The notes: a model not told the origin generated them from the sequence alone. A stretch of DNA of 64,000 nt from Chryseobacterium oranimense (GCF_025244725.1 NZ_CP104203.1:1302001-1366000), one strand, 5' to 3'; shown: positions 49,908 through 58,399, numbered from the stretch's first letter. A program made the numbers and translations.

Positions 49908-50114
49908 ATGAAAACAGCCACTACCGGCACGACAGGATTGGTTGGAAAAGAAGCAATTTTGATAAACCTGAAAAATCCGGCTATTACAGAAGTATTATCT
50001 GTCAGCAGAAAATCATTAACCTTTCACAAAACAGGTCTGGGCATGATCAATTGTGAAAAGGGATATAGCAGGTCGATTCCGGAAGTAAAAAATATAAAAC
50101 TGCTGGCAAAATAA
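49908..50114 (+). pseudogene. Truncated NAD(P)-binding protein fragment
   Basis: The 68-residue frame starts like a Rossmann NAD(P)-binding protein (MKTATTGTTGLVGKEAILINLKNPAITEVLSVSRKSL) but then stops; normal members exceed 200 residues. The loop GTTGLVG replaces the usual GATGLVG. It lies 5 bp after the SDR gene, and its TAA overlaps the next ATG by 1 bp. It is probably the 5' remnant of a deleted nucleoside-diphosphate-sugar-epimerase-like gene whose 3' end was lost, joined to the MBL gene. Confidence 0.7.
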
Positions 50115-51244
50115 TGAAACGGTCTCTGAAAATATTCAAAATAGCAATTGTTACTTTGCTGTGCATCATTGCTGTCTTAACTATTGCCACTTATTTTTAT
50201 CTGAAACAACCTCAGTTCGGGGCATTGCCTGAAGGTAAAAGGATGGAAAGGATAAAAAAATCGCCTCATTATAAAGACGGAAAATTTAGAAATTTCGTAG
50301 AGAAACCTACTATTTCTGAAGGCTACAGCTTCACCGGGGAAATATGGAAAGCATTGACAAAAAAATATCCGCACACAGAGCCCCAGCAAGCATTACCTTC
50401 AATAAAGACCAATCTGAAAGCCATTCCGGCGGACAGGAATGTTATTGTATGGTTCGGACATTCTTCTTTCTTTTTACAGCTGGATGGTGTGAAAATCTTG
50501 GCTGATCCTATATTTAGCGGAAATGCATCGCCATTGCCGGGAAGTGTGAAAGCCTATAAAGGCACGGATATTTATACTGCAGCCGATATGCCGGAGATCG
50601 ATTATATGCTGCTTTCGCACGACCATTATGATCATCTGGATTATGAAACAGCAAAAGCAATGCAGCCTAAGGTAAAACATGTGATCTGCGGCCTGGGAGC
50701 CGGCGCTCATTACGAAAAATGGGGCTATACTTCCCAACAGATCCTGGAAAAAGACTGGGGCGATAAAACACAGGTAAAACCAGGTTTTATCATTTACGCT
50801 GAAAGTACGCATCACGACGGAGGAAGGAATTTCACAAGTTCACAGGCTTTATGGCTGTCTTTTTATATACAGTCTTCGGCTATGAATATCTATTACAGCG
50901 GTGATGGAGGCTATACAGGCCGCTTTAAGGAAATTGCAGGAAAATACCCGCCTGTCGACTGGGCTGTCATGGAGTGCGGACAATATAACAAAGCGTGGCA
51001 GTCCGTACATGAACTGCCGGAAGAGGTTGCATTGGCAACTATGGAATTAAAGGCTAAAAATCTATTACCCGTTCATCACTCCAAATTCACTTTAGCCAAA
51101 CACCCCTGGAATGAACCCCTGAAAAAGATTAGCGAATTATCAAAATCAAAGCCTTATCACCTTGCCACTCCGATGATCGGAGAACCGGTAGATTTAGATA
51201 ATGGTTCACAGGTATTTAAACAATGGTGGAACGATATAAAGTAA
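50114..51244 (+). CDS. Membrane-anchored MBL-fold hydrolase (UlaG/NAPE-PLD-like)
   Basis: A 376-residue protein with an N-terminal membrane anchor (about residues 9-30). The MBL domain has WFGHSSFFLQLDGVKILADPIF, the zinc motif HDHYDH (His169, Asp170, His171, Asp173, His174), STHHDGG and SGDGGYTGRF. This domain layout matches UlaG/NAPE-PLD-type phosphodiesterases and lactonases. The active domain probably faces the periplasm. It begins on the last base of the truncated Rossmann fragment and is followed 6 bp later by the AraC gene. Confidence 0.87.
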   Translation: MKRSLKIFKIAIVTLLCIIAVLTIATYFYLKQPQFGALPEGKRMERIKKSPHYKDGKFRNFVEKPTISEGYSFTGEIWKALTKKYPHTEPQQALPSIKTNLKAIPADRNVIVWFGHSSFFLQLDGVKILADPIFSGNASPLPGSVKAYKGTDIYTAADMPEIDYMLLSHDHYDHLDYETAKAMQPKVKHVICGLGAGAHYEKWGYTSQQILEKDWGDKTQVKPGFIIYAESTHHDGGRNFTSSQALWLSFYIQSSAMNIYYSGDGGYTGRFKEIAGKYPPVDWAVMECGQYNKAWQSVHELPEEVALATMELKAKNLLPVHHSKFTLAKHPWNEPLKKISELSKSKPYHLATPMIGEPVDLDNGSQVFKQWWNDIK

Positions 51245-51250
51245 CAGACC

Positions 51251-52045
51251 ATGAAAATAACTGAAATAAAATCCTGCTTTGTAGGCCCCTTAATTTCACC
51301 TGAACAGTTTATAGCAGAGCATTTCTTTTTATTTCTGGCAAAAGGTGAAATGAATGGCTATGACGGCAACAAACATTACAAGCTTCAACCAGGTGAAAGC
51401 TGTATCATCCGTAAAAACAGACTGGCCCGCTACAACAAGGTAAAAGATAATAATGAGTTTGAGAAGGTGATTTTTATTTTTGATGAAGCTTTTCTCAAGA
51501 ATTTTCAGAAAAAACACAATATTCTTTTTCAGAATTATGATTCAAATGATGCTTTTATCAGGCTCGAAAAAAACCAGCTTATAGATCGTTTTCTGCTTTC
51601 TCTGGAACCTTATTACCAAGGTTCAGGAAATATCGATAAAACATTTTCCGATTTAAAAAGAGAAGAATTATTACTGATCCTGTTACAACTCCATCCGGAA
51701 CTGTCGGATATCCTTTTTGATTTTGGTATTCCGGGGCGGCTGGATCTTGAAAAGTTTATGCAGCAGAATTATAAATTCAATGTCAATATGGAGCGGTTCG
51801 CGTTTCTTACGGGACGCAGCCTGTCTGCCTTTAAAAGGGATTTCAAAACCATTTTTAATGAAACCCCGAACCGCTGGCTTGTAAAACGCAGGCTGCAGGA
51901 AGCAAGGTTTCTGATTGAAGAAAAAAAGCAAAGACCAACGGATATCTATATGGATTTGGGGTTTGAAGATTTGTCTCACTTTTCATTTGCTTTTAAGAAA
52001 GAATTCGGCATTACAACGACTCAACTTTCAGGCAAAGCTTATTAA
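51251..52045 (+). CDS. AraC-family transcriptional regulator
   Basis: A 264-residue AraC protein closely related to the one at 13562-14365 over its C-terminal half (FKFNVNMERFAFLTGRSLSAFKRDFKTIFNETPNRWLVKRRLQEARF, then DIYMDLGFEDLSHFSFAFKKEFG). The N-terminal part is a cupin-like sensing domain. It closes the operon SDR-fragment-MBL-AraC, likely as an autoregulator. The substrate or inducer is unknown. Confidence 0.88.
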   Translation: MKITEIKSCFVGPLISPEQFIAEHFFLFLAKGEMNGYDGNKHYKLQPGESCIIRKNRLARYNKVKDNNEFEKVIFIFDEAFLKNFQKKHNILFQNYDSNDAFIRLEKNQLIDRFLLSLEPYYQGSGNIDKTFSDLKREELLLILLQLHPELSDILFDFGIPGRLDLEKFMQQNYKFNVNMERFAFLTGRSLSAFKRDFKTIFNETPNRWLVKRRLQEARFLIEEKKQRPTDIYMDLGFEDLSHFSFAFKKEFGITTTQLSGKAY

Positions 52046-52210
52046 AATCTTTAAGTATTTATTCATTTTTCCATAAGATTTACTCCTCTATTAAATCGTC
52101 AACATAAAATCAATTTAGTTTAAAATCTTGATTAAAAATCAGATTTTCATAATATAATTTTTCATAAAAAACAGTTAAAAGTACTATTAAAGCAATGCTA
52201 AAAACCACAA

Positions 52211-52236
52211 GAAAACCCCTTGCAGTAAGGGTTTTC
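52211..52236 (+). terminator. Hairpin upstream of barrel gene 3
   Basis: GAAAACCCCTT pairs with AAGGGTTTTC with one bulged C (52211-52221, 52227-52236). It lies 166 bp after the AraC gene and 7 bp before the sigma-54-like element. It may end the SDR-MBL-AraC transcript, though the trailing T run is short; a regulatory role is possible. Confidence 0.5.
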
Positions 52237-52242
52237 AGAGTT

Positions 52243-52258
52243 TGGCAAGCATTTTGCA
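52243..52258 (+). promoter_or_regulatory. Sigma-54-like element upstream of barrel gene 3
   Basis: TGGCAAGCATTTTGCA (52243-52258) has GG at 52244-52245 and GC at 52256-52257, exactly 10 bp apart, and is the best match to the sigma-54 consensus TGGCAC-N5-TTGCA in this window. Transcription would start near 52269, about 55 bp before the start codon. No -33/-7 pair was found nearby. Confidence 0.55.
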
Positions 52259-52323
52259 AAATAAATCAAGTCTGATTGAAAAATCGGATGAGAAGTAAAA
52301 TAGTAAAATTAAAAAATAAAATT

Positions 52324-53040
52324 ATGAAGAAGTTATTTCTAGGGTTGGCAGTTGCTGCTGGCATGATGACGTTTGCTCAAGAAACACAAGAAACAAAAAC
52401 AGTAAACCCGGAACCTATTAAAAAAGAAAAACAACCTATCAGATTTGGTATTAAAGCAGGAGGAAACTCTTCTTATTTCAGTGAGCAGAAATTAAGCCTT
52501 AATAACCAGAAAATCGGATTTCATGCAGGGGTTTTAGTTAATATTCCACTTTCTCAGAAATTCAGCTTACAGCCGGAGGTTTTGTATAACCAGCTAGGCG
52601 CAAGAAATGTAATTTCCTCTACGGATGTAACCACTGGTGATACGAACATTAAAACTAAAAGCGATTACAAAACAACCATGAACTATATTTCTGTTCCTTT
52701 AATGGTACAGATGAGACCTACGGAAAGGTTTTATGTAGAAGCTGGACCTGAATTCAGTTATTTCATCAACGGGAAAAACTCAGGAAACAGCACTATTTCT
52801 ACAACGACGGGAGGAGTTACAACTACTCAGTCTGTAACTAATTCTGAGGATATCAATAAGGACGATATTAACAAGTTTAATTTAGGTCTTGGTTTAGGTC
52901 TTGGATATGATATTACTGATAACATTGGGATCAATGCAAGATACATCAACAGTCTTACTGATATGAGAAATCATAAGCCTGAAGGTACTGAACCTCTTAA
53001 CCACAGAACGTTTCAATTAGGCTTGAATTATAAGTTCTAA
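52324..53040 (+). CDS. PorT-family outer-membrane beta-barrel protein
   Basis: A 238-residue PorT-like barrel. The ATG at 52324 starts a signal peptide (MKKLFLGLAVAAGMMTFAQ); the 16 codons before it are not protein-like. Family blocks are IRFGIKAGGNSSYFSEQ, GFHAGVLVNIPLSQKFSLQPEVLYNQLG, FYVEAGPEFSYFING, and FNLGLGLGLGYDITDNIGINARY, with final NYKF. It is the third paralogue in this region and shares the same upstream element. Confidence 0.88.
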   Translation: MKKLFLGLAVAAGMMTFAQETQETKTVNPEPIKKEKQPIRFGIKAGGNSSYFSEQKLSLNNQKIGFHAGVLVNIPLSQKFSLQPEVLYNQLGARNVISSTDVTTGDTNIKTKSDYKTTMNYISVPLMVQMRPTERFYVEAGPEFSYFINGKNSGNSTISTTTGGVTTTQSVTNSEDINKDDINKFNLGLGLGLGYDITDNIGINARYINSLTDMRNHKPEGTEPLNHRTFQLGLNYKF

Positions 53041-53091
53041 TCAGATAATATACCAATTTTTTAACCGAAATGCAGATTACTGTATGGTATA

Positions 53092-53122
53092 AAATAGCCG
53101 GAAGAAAATCTTCTGGCTATTT
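53092..53122. terminator. Bidirectional terminator, barrel 3 / GDPD
   Basis: AAATAGCCGGAAGA (53092-53105) pairs with TCTTCTGGCTATTT (53109-53122) over a 3-nt loop, 14 bp with one G-T pair. It separates the convergent barrel and GDPD genes and serves both. Confidence 0.85.
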
Positions 53123-53133
53123 ATATTCAGACA

Positions 53134-54081
53134 TTATTCGAATATCCGTGGATCATCGCTGATCACCCCATCTATTCCCATATCCTTTAATTCTTTTAAT
53201 CGCTCTTCAGTATTGACTGTCCATGGTATAACTTTCATTCCCAATGCATGACATTCTTTTACAAGCTCCGGAGTAACCAGCGTATGGTCCGGGCTGTAAA
53301 TAGTTGGGGTAAAACTCAGGAATTTTAAATCTCCGGCTACCCCATTCAGATGATCCGGGTATTCCCTGAATTTAGCTACAGGTATATTTTCGAAATGATT
53401 TCGCTGCTGGGCAAGCTTTTTATCGTCCACCTTTTCTACCAGCAAAGCAGTCATTATCCGGGGATATTCCTTATGAATAATTTCCAGTGTTCTGGGATCA
53501 AACGACTGAATAATTACGCGGTCCTGAATTCCTTTTTTAATAATAATTTTCATCATCAGATCTACAAACTCTCTGGGTTCCGGATGAAATATATTATCTG
53601 AAAACGGTCGTGTTTTTGTTTCTATATTATAAAAAGACAAGGGTCTTTTCAGTTTACGGGCATAAGCTTCACATGCATCGATTACTTCTGAAAAGAGAGG
53701 CTTTTGTGCCTTCATTTTCTTTTGGTCAGGATAGTTGTTAAGTTTTTTTAAGCCTACGTCAAATGTCCGGATCTTTGCATAAGTCATATCATAGATCTTA
53801 TAGTAGAACCCTGAATCTTTTGGAATATAAGTTCCATCCGGCTTTGTTACCAATTCAGGGGAAAGAAAAGCATCATGAGAAAGAATTACTTTTTTGTCCT
53901 TTGTGATAGCCAGGTCCATTTCCAGTGTTGTAACATTCATTTTTAAAGCATTCTTCATGGCCGGAACCGTATTTTCGGGGTATAAGGATTTTCCTCCGCG
54001 GTGTGCCTGTTTATCGAAAGACTGGGAAGAATATAATTGGCTAAATACCAGAAAAATACCTGCAAAAAAAACTTTTTTCAT
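53134..54081 (-). CDS. Exported glycerophosphodiester phosphodiesterase
   Basis: A 315-residue enzyme with a signal peptide (MKKVFFAGIFLVFSQLYSSQ) and the GDPD fold. Key residues are His27 and Arg28 in QAHRGG, Glu54 and Asp56 in LEMDLAIT, His69 in LSHD, then IETKTRP and GVISDDP at the end. It hydrolyses glycerophosphodiesters to glycerol-3-phosphate and an alcohol in the periplasm, supplying phosphate and carbon. Monocistronic, ending at a shared hairpin. Confidence 0.92.
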   Translation of the reverse strand: MKKVFFAGIFLVFSQLYSSQSFDKQAHRGGKSLYPENTVPAMKNALKMNVTTLEMDLAITKDKKVILSHDAFLSPELVTKPDGTYIPKDSGFYYKIYDMTYAKIRTFDVGLKKLNNYPDQKKMKAQKPLFSEVIDACEAYARKLKRPLSFYNIETKTRPFSDNIFHPEPREFVDLMMKIIIKKGIQDRVIIQSFDPRTLEIIHKEYPRIMTALLVEKVDDKKLAQQRNHFENIPVAKFREYPDHLNGVAGDLKFLSFTPTIYSPDHTLVTPELVKECHALGMKVIPWTVNTEERLKELKDMGIDGVISDDPRIFE

Positions 54082-54270
54082 GTTCTGAAATTATATTTTG
54101 CCAAAATTAGAATTTGCTCTTTTATTGTATGATACAGGAATGTTAAGCTTTTGATACATTTACTGCACCTGTGTTTGATTTAAGGCTGAAGGTTACCGTT
54201 GATCTCTCTTCAAGGTAATAGAACCAGCCTTCATGTGATTCTGATTTTAAATAATAGGATTATCATAAGA

Positions 54271-54298
54271 AAAAGAGCCGGCTTTTTGTAAAGCCGGC
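54271..54298 (-). terminator. Terminator of the purF-side operon
   Basis: GCCGGCTTT (54277-54285) and AAAGCCGGC (54290-54298) form a perfect 9-bp stem with a TTGT loop, 27 bp after the purF stop on the minus strand. The following minus-strand sequence CTCTTTTTCTT supplies the T run. Confidence 0.85.
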
Positions 54299-54324
54299 CC
54301 TTCATTTATTTCAAATTGATAGAA

Positions 54325-55824
54325 TTAATTGAACAATTCTATCTCCTCTCCTTTTTCTACAGGATATTCTTCTGTAAAACATCCGAAGCAGTGGTTGGAA
54401 GACCCTAAAATTTCTTTAAGGTTGTCTGTACTTAAAAATTCCAATGAATCTACGCCCAGATAATCTCTAAGCTGCTCTGTGGTCATGTTAGCCGAAATCA
54501 GATCATCTTTTGAAGGCGTATCAATACCTAAGTAGCAAGGCGCAATAATAGGAGGAGAAACGCTTCTGAAGTGGATCTCTTTTACTCCAGCATCTTTTAG
54601 GATTTTTACCAGTCGCTTGGAAGTGGTTCCTCTTACGATAGAATCGTCGATGATCACTACTCTTTTGTCTTTGATCTCGGAAATAATCGGGTTAAGCTTA
54701 AGATTTACTACTCTTTCTCTCATTTCCTGTGTAGGAACAATGAAGCTTCTTCCGATATACCTGTTTTTGATCAGAACCGGACGGAAAGGGATTCCTGAAG
54801 CTTTAGAGAAGCCTATGGCAGCCGGAACTCCTGAATCAGGAACGCCAATTACCACATCAGCATCTACAGGAGCCTGTTCCCAGATCTTTTCACCGGATTT
54901 CTCCCTGATCTCATATACATTGATGTTTTCTAAGGTAGAGTCCGGTCTTGCAAAATAGATGTATTCGAAAGAACAGATTCTCTGCTTACCTTTTTCTTCA
55001 TTCACCATATAGGAATTAAGTTTTCCAGGTTCGTTTTCATTGGTATAAATGATCTCTCCCGGAAGAATGTCGCGAACGTACTGAGCTCCTACAGCATCAA
55101 GGGCAACAGATTCGGAGGCTACCACGTAAGAATTTTCGTTGATTGCTCCTAAAACCAAAGGCCTGATTCCGTTGAAATCTCTGAATGCAAAGAATTTATT
55201 TCTCGTCATTCCCACCACCGAATAGGCTCCTTCAATTTTCTCCATTGTTGCTTTGATTGCTCCACGAAGGCCCAAATCAAGATTTTTCTGGATTAATCTT
55301 AAAATAACCTCAGAATCGGAAGTTGCTCTGAAAACTACGCCTTCAGCTTCCAATTCGGCTTTTAATTCTTTTGCATTGGTAAGGTTACCGTTATGCGCTA
55401 TAGAAAGAATAATCTGGTCATATTCGTTTTTCGCGAAAAATGGCTGGAAATTATACTTCTTTTTGTCTCCTGCAGTGGTATAGCGGGTATGCCCGATTGC
55501 AGAATTTCCCATAAAAGTTTCAGGATCCTGGATCTCTTTATAAACATCCAAAACCAAACCTTCATCTTTCATATTGGTGATTTTCCCGTCTTTTAAAACA
55601 GAAATACCACATGCTTCCTGGCCTCTGTGCTGTAATGCAAAAAGCCCGAACTGCGAAAGAGAAAACGTATCCAGATCATCATCAGAATACATTCCGAAGA
55701 TACCGCACTCCTCATTGGGAGCATCCAGTCTTTCTTCTTCCTGCGTTCTGAAAAGATTCCTTCCGTAGGTTTGAGTTTCAAATTGTTTTAAATATTCACT
55801 TTTATGAATGTCTAAACTTTTCAT
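54325..55824 (-). CDS. purF: Amidophosphoribosyltransferase PurF
   Basis: The 499-residue enzyme makes phosphoribosylamine from PRPP and glutamine, the first step of purine synthesis. Cys40 in NEECGIFGMYSD is the glutaminase nucleophile, preceded by a 39-residue propeptide (longer than the 11 residues in Bacillus). GHTRYTTAGD, VVIIDDSIVRGTTSK (PRPP site) and C-terminal cysteines in NHCFGCF (iron-sulfur cluster) are visible. It is separated from purC by a four-helix-bundle gene bounded by inverted repeats, all on the minus strand. Confidence 0.96.
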   Translation of the reverse strand: MKSLDIHKSEYLKQFETQTYGRNLFRTQEEERLDAPNEECGIFGMYSDDDLDTFSLSQFGLFALQHRGQEACGISVLKDGKITNMKDEGLVLDVYKEIQDPETFMGNSAIGHTRYTTAGDKKKYNFQPFFAKNEYDQIILSIAHNGNLTNAKELKAELEAEGVVFRATSDSEVILRLIQKNLDLGLRGAIKATMEKIEGAYSVVGMTRNKFFAFRDFNGIRPLVLGAINENSYVVASESVALDAVGAQYVRDILPGEIIYTNENEPGKLNSYMVNEEKGKQRICSFEYIYFARPDSTLENINVYEIREKSGEKIWEQAPVDADVVIGVPDSGVPAAIGFSKASGIPFRPVLIKNRYIGRSFIVPTQEMRERVVNLKLNPIISEIKDKRVVIIDDSIVRGTTSKRLVKILKDAGVKEIHFRSVSPPIIAPCYLGIDTPSKDDLISANMTTEQLRDYLGVDSLEFLSTDNLKEILGSSNHCFGCFTEEYPVEKGEEIELFN

Positions 55825-55839
55825 TTCTATTTTTCTAAA

Positions 55840-56273
55840 TTAGAAGTTAGATATTAGATGCTAGAATTTAGTCTAAGTTAACTTCAATTATAATTTTAAA
55901 CTTTCTTTTAATGAGTAAATCATTTTCTGAATTTCAGTCAAAAGTTCTTTTATGGGAGCTATTTTAGCATCAGAAATAAAATTAAGATCTACCAGCAACT
56001 GTAACTGGGTTTGCAATTCATAGGTAGAACCAAATGCAATTCCAAGAAATTGATAGAACTCTTTTTTGTTATTTCTTCCAGCTCCTTCAGCAATATTAGA
56101 TGGTATTGAAACTACACATCTCTTAATCTGGGATACTAAGCCAAATTTCTCTTCAACCGGCAATTCAGTTGAAACCAAATAAACTTCTTTTACCAAAGTC
56201 ATTGATTTCTTCCAAACTTTTAAATCTTCTATACGGTGTGAGTTCATACTAATTTCTAATATCTAACTTCTAA
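55840..56273. mobile_element. Inverted-repeat-bounded IVP gene unit
   Basis: TTAGAAGTTAGATATTAGA at 55840-55858 recurs as its exact reverse complement at 56255-56273, giving 19-bp perfect inverted repeats around a 119-residue four-helix-bundle gene. The unit lies between purF and purC. No transposase is encoded, and no target-site duplication was identified by eye. The layout suggests a non-autonomous insertion or a hairpin-forming cassette; the mobile nature is inferred. Confidence 0.55.
55888..56247 (-). CDS. Four-helix-bundle (23S rRNA IVP/S23) protein
   Basis: A 119-residue protein of the S23/IVP-like four-helix-bundle family. RIEDLKVWKKSMTLVKEVYLVS, EKFGLVSQIKRCVVSIPSNIAEGAGRNNKKEFYQFLGIAFGSTYELQTQL and ELLTEIQKMIYSL are its helices. 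Relatives lie in intervening sequences of 23S rRNA genes or as scattered single genes; they may bind RNA. Here it sits between purF and purC inside inverted repeats, on the same strand. No operon function is evident. Confidence 0.88.
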   Translation of the reverse strand: MNSHRIEDLKVWKKSMTLVKEVYLVSTELPVEEKFGLVSQIKRCVVSIPSNIAEGAGRNNKKEFYQFLGIAFGSTYELQTQLQLLVDLNFISDAKIAPIKELLTEIQKMIYSLKESLKL

Positions 56274-56284
56274 CTTCTCAAAAT

Positions 56285-57004
56285 TTATTTACCCAATAAA
56301 TTTTTCAAGCGGTTATAGATTTCCACATAAGCCTCGGTAACTTCTCCCAGGTCTCTTCTGAATCTGTCTTTATCAAGCTTTTTCATGGTATCTTTATCCC
56401 AAAGTCTGCAGGTATCAGGAGAAATTTCGTCGGCAAGGATGATTTCACCGTCTGCCGTTTTTCCTAATTCAATTTTGAAATCTACAAGGATAATATTCAT
56501 TTTATCAAAAAGATCGATAAGGATTTCGTTGATATCAGAGGTAAGCTCATACATTTCATCAAGCTCTTCATAAGTTGCCGCTCCTAAGAAAACAGCATGG
56601 TGATCGTTGATAAGCGGATCTCCCAGCTCGTCTTTTTTGTAGCAGATATCGAAGATGGTAACCGGAGATTTAATTCCTTCTTCCACTCCTAATCTTTGAG
56701 CCATACTTCCTGCAGAATAGTTTCTTACAACCATTTCCAGTGGAATGATAGATACTTTTTTTACCAGTTGCTCTCTTTCGTTCAATTGTTTAATGAAATG
56801 AGTTTTAATCCCTTTTTCATTTAAATATTCAAAAATAAGAGTGGTGATGGCGTTGTTCATTTCACCTTTCAAATCAACAGATCCTCTTTTCTGAGCGTTA
56901 AATGCTGTAGCGTCGTCTTTAAAACGTACCACCACTTCGTTAGGATTATCGGTAGCAAATACCTGTTTTGCCTTACCTTCGTACAACATTTCTTTCTTTT
57001 CCAT
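56285..57004 (-). CDS. purC: SAICAR synthetase PurC
   Basis: The 239-residue enzyme joins CAIR and aspartate to give SAICAR in purine synthesis, using ATP. Blocks are [71 protein letters not shown] and [13 protein letters not shown]. It is 35 bp downstream of the DUF3307 gene and upstream of the IVP unit, then purF, on the same strand. Confidence 0.96.
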   Translation of the reverse strand: MEKKEMLYEGKAKQVFATDNPNEVVVRFKDDATAFNAQKRGSVDLKGEMNNAITTLIFEYLNEKGIKTHFIKQLNEREQLVKKVSIIPLEMVVRNYSAGSMAQRLGVEEGIKSPVTIFDICYKKDELGDPLINDHHAVFLGAATYEELDEMYELTSDINEILIDLFDKMNIILVDFKIELGKTADGEIILADEISPDTCRLWDKDTMKKLDKDRFRRDLGEVTEAYVEIYNRLKNLLGK

Positions 57005-57038
57005 TTCTAAATTCGTATTAGTTAGATTTATTTTATAA

Positions 57039-57734
57039 TTACTTAATTAAAATTCCTGTTAAAACAGCCAATCCGAAACTCAGGAGTGTACCGATCAGTA
57101 CATATTCCGTCAGTTTCCGCTGTTTGGCCTGTGCCAGATCACTGAATCTGAAAACCGATTTGGCAGCCACCATAAAGCCTACCCCTTCCCAGTGATTCAC
57201 CATAATAAAAGTGAAAACAAGAAGGCGTTCCAAAATCCCGATATATTTTCCGGCACTCGATAGAGATTCGGTTTGTAAACTGCTTTGAGTCTCCGGAACC
57301 GGAGTCCATGAAGACAATAGTATTCTGATGAAAATTGACGCCGGTGTTGTAAGGAACAGTGCAGCCATCACTACTTTCAAAACTTCCTGATTCTGCAGGA
57401 ATTCAAAACTGAATTCTTTATAATAAAATGAAATTCCGGCAATTACAAGAATATGCAGCAGCTGATCAATAAAAAACCATCTTTTTTTATTTTTTACAGT
57501 CTGGAAGATCAATTTTGAAGAATCAATCATAAAATGAGTGCCCCCGACAAGCAATGCAGCCCACCACAGATCTGTATTCCATAGAAAAATGAAACTTAAA
57601 ACGGTATGGATCAGCACGTGAAGGTATAAATACGGGCTTTTCAGTTTACGGCGTTCCTTATCTGCAACCCATGAATTTGGCTGAAGAATAAAATCTCCGA
57701 GTAAATGTGCCAATATGAGTTTAATAAAGATCAT
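57039..57734 (-). CDS. DUF3307 membrane protein
   Basis: A 231-residue membrane protein. [44 protein letters not shown] is the DUF3307 signature, with HLLGDF and HVLIH; five to six helices follow. The family's function is unknown. It begins 2 bp after the SatD-like gene ends, so the two are translated together and likely act together; DUF3307 and SatD genes often pair up in Bacteroidetes (from memory). Confidence 0.85.
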   Translation of the reverse strand: MIFIKLILAHLLGDFILQPNSWVADKERRKLKSPYLYLHVLIHTVLSFIFLWNTDLWWAALLVGGTHFMIDSSKLIFQTVKNKKRWFFIDQLLHILVIAGISFYYKEFSFEFLQNQEVLKVVMAALFLTTPASIFIRILLSSWTPVPETQSSLQTESLSSAGKYIGILERLLVFTFIMVNHWEGVGFMVAAKSVFRFSDLAQAKQRKLTEYVLIGTLLSFGLAVLTGILIK

Positions 57735-57736
57735 GC

Positions 57737-58342
57737 TTACAGTTCTGAGATTTTCTTTTTAAAGTACTGGTTGGTTTCTACGATAAGGTCGTAGTTGGCG
57801 CGTTTCAGTCTCTGGCTTACGGAGGACTGTGAAATAGCAAATTTCTTGGCGAGATCTTCCTGTGTGATATCCCGGTTCATGATCATTTCATGGATGATTT
57901 CTGCGGTAGCTACCGTCCAGCTGTCAAAATCTTTTGATGACCATTTCAGAAGGATATTTAAATCCCGGTCTACAGCTTCATTTGATGTTTTTATGGAAAC
58001 GGTGTGACCGTCACTTTTCAGGTCATTCAGCAATCTTCCGGAATACACGTAAGCTGTTCCGTTGGATTCGGTAATTTTTTCAGAGGAAAAATTTTCTTCC
58101 CCGATGCCTATGGCAATTCTCACATCTAAATTTTCCTGACTTCTTATAAGGGACTTAATGGCTAGGAAACGCCAGAATACTTCATCTATACTGCATTTGA
58201 ACTGAAACTCGTCTCCTCTGTAGATTTCCCATGCGAGCGGTGAACTTCCCCAGTTTTCCAGGAGATTCTTGAGTCTGGTGATCCAAACTTCTGTGTCTGC
58301 ATGCTGTGAATTTATAATATCACCGGTTATGACCGCTATCAT
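57737..58342 (-). CDS. SatD-family protein with helix-turn-helix
   Basis: A 201-residue protein. MIAVITGDIINSQ and WEIYRGDEFQFKC begin a SatD-type domain, and EEDLAKKFAISQSSVSQRLKRANYDLIVETNQYF-like sequence (ITQEDLAKKFAISQSSVSQRLKRANYD) at the C terminus is a DNA-binding helix-turn-helix. SatD was named from a Streptococcus acid-tolerance operon; its biochemical role is not settled. Tandem palindromes right upstream suit autoregulation. The -7 box lies only 4 bp from the ATG. Confidence 0.82.
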   Translation of the reverse strand: MIAVITGDIINSQHADTEVWITRLKNLLENWGSSPLAWEIYRGDEFQFKCSIDEVFWRFLAIKSLIRSQENLDVRIAIGIGEENFSSEKITESNGTAYVYSGRLLNDLKSDGHTVSIKTSNEAVDRDLNILLKWSSKDFDSWTVATAEIIHEMIMNRDITQEDLAKKFAISQSSVSQRLKRANYDLIVETNQYFKKKISEL

Positions 58343-58346
58343 TGTG

Positions 58347-58399
58347 CAAATATAAGCATAATTACTTATAAATAAAAAATATAAGCAGAAACACTTATA
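58347..58399 (-). promoter_or_regulatory. Tandem operators and -7 box of the SatD operon
   Basis: On the minus strand TATAAGT-N5-TGCTTATATTT occurs twice (58399 to 58377 and 58370 to 58348), 29 bp apart. Each copy contains a perfect ATAAG / CTTAT dyad. The proximal copy ends in TATATTTG (58354 to 58347), a -7 box only 4 bp from the start codon, so the mRNA would be leaderless or nearly so. SatD's helix-turn-helix is the likely binder (inferred). Confidence 0.6.

Noticed and set aside
52211..52236. Reading the hairpin before barrel gene 3 as a riboswitch
   Set aside because: It lies upstream of the predicted start site and is a single stem with a bulge; no known riboswitch consensus fits.
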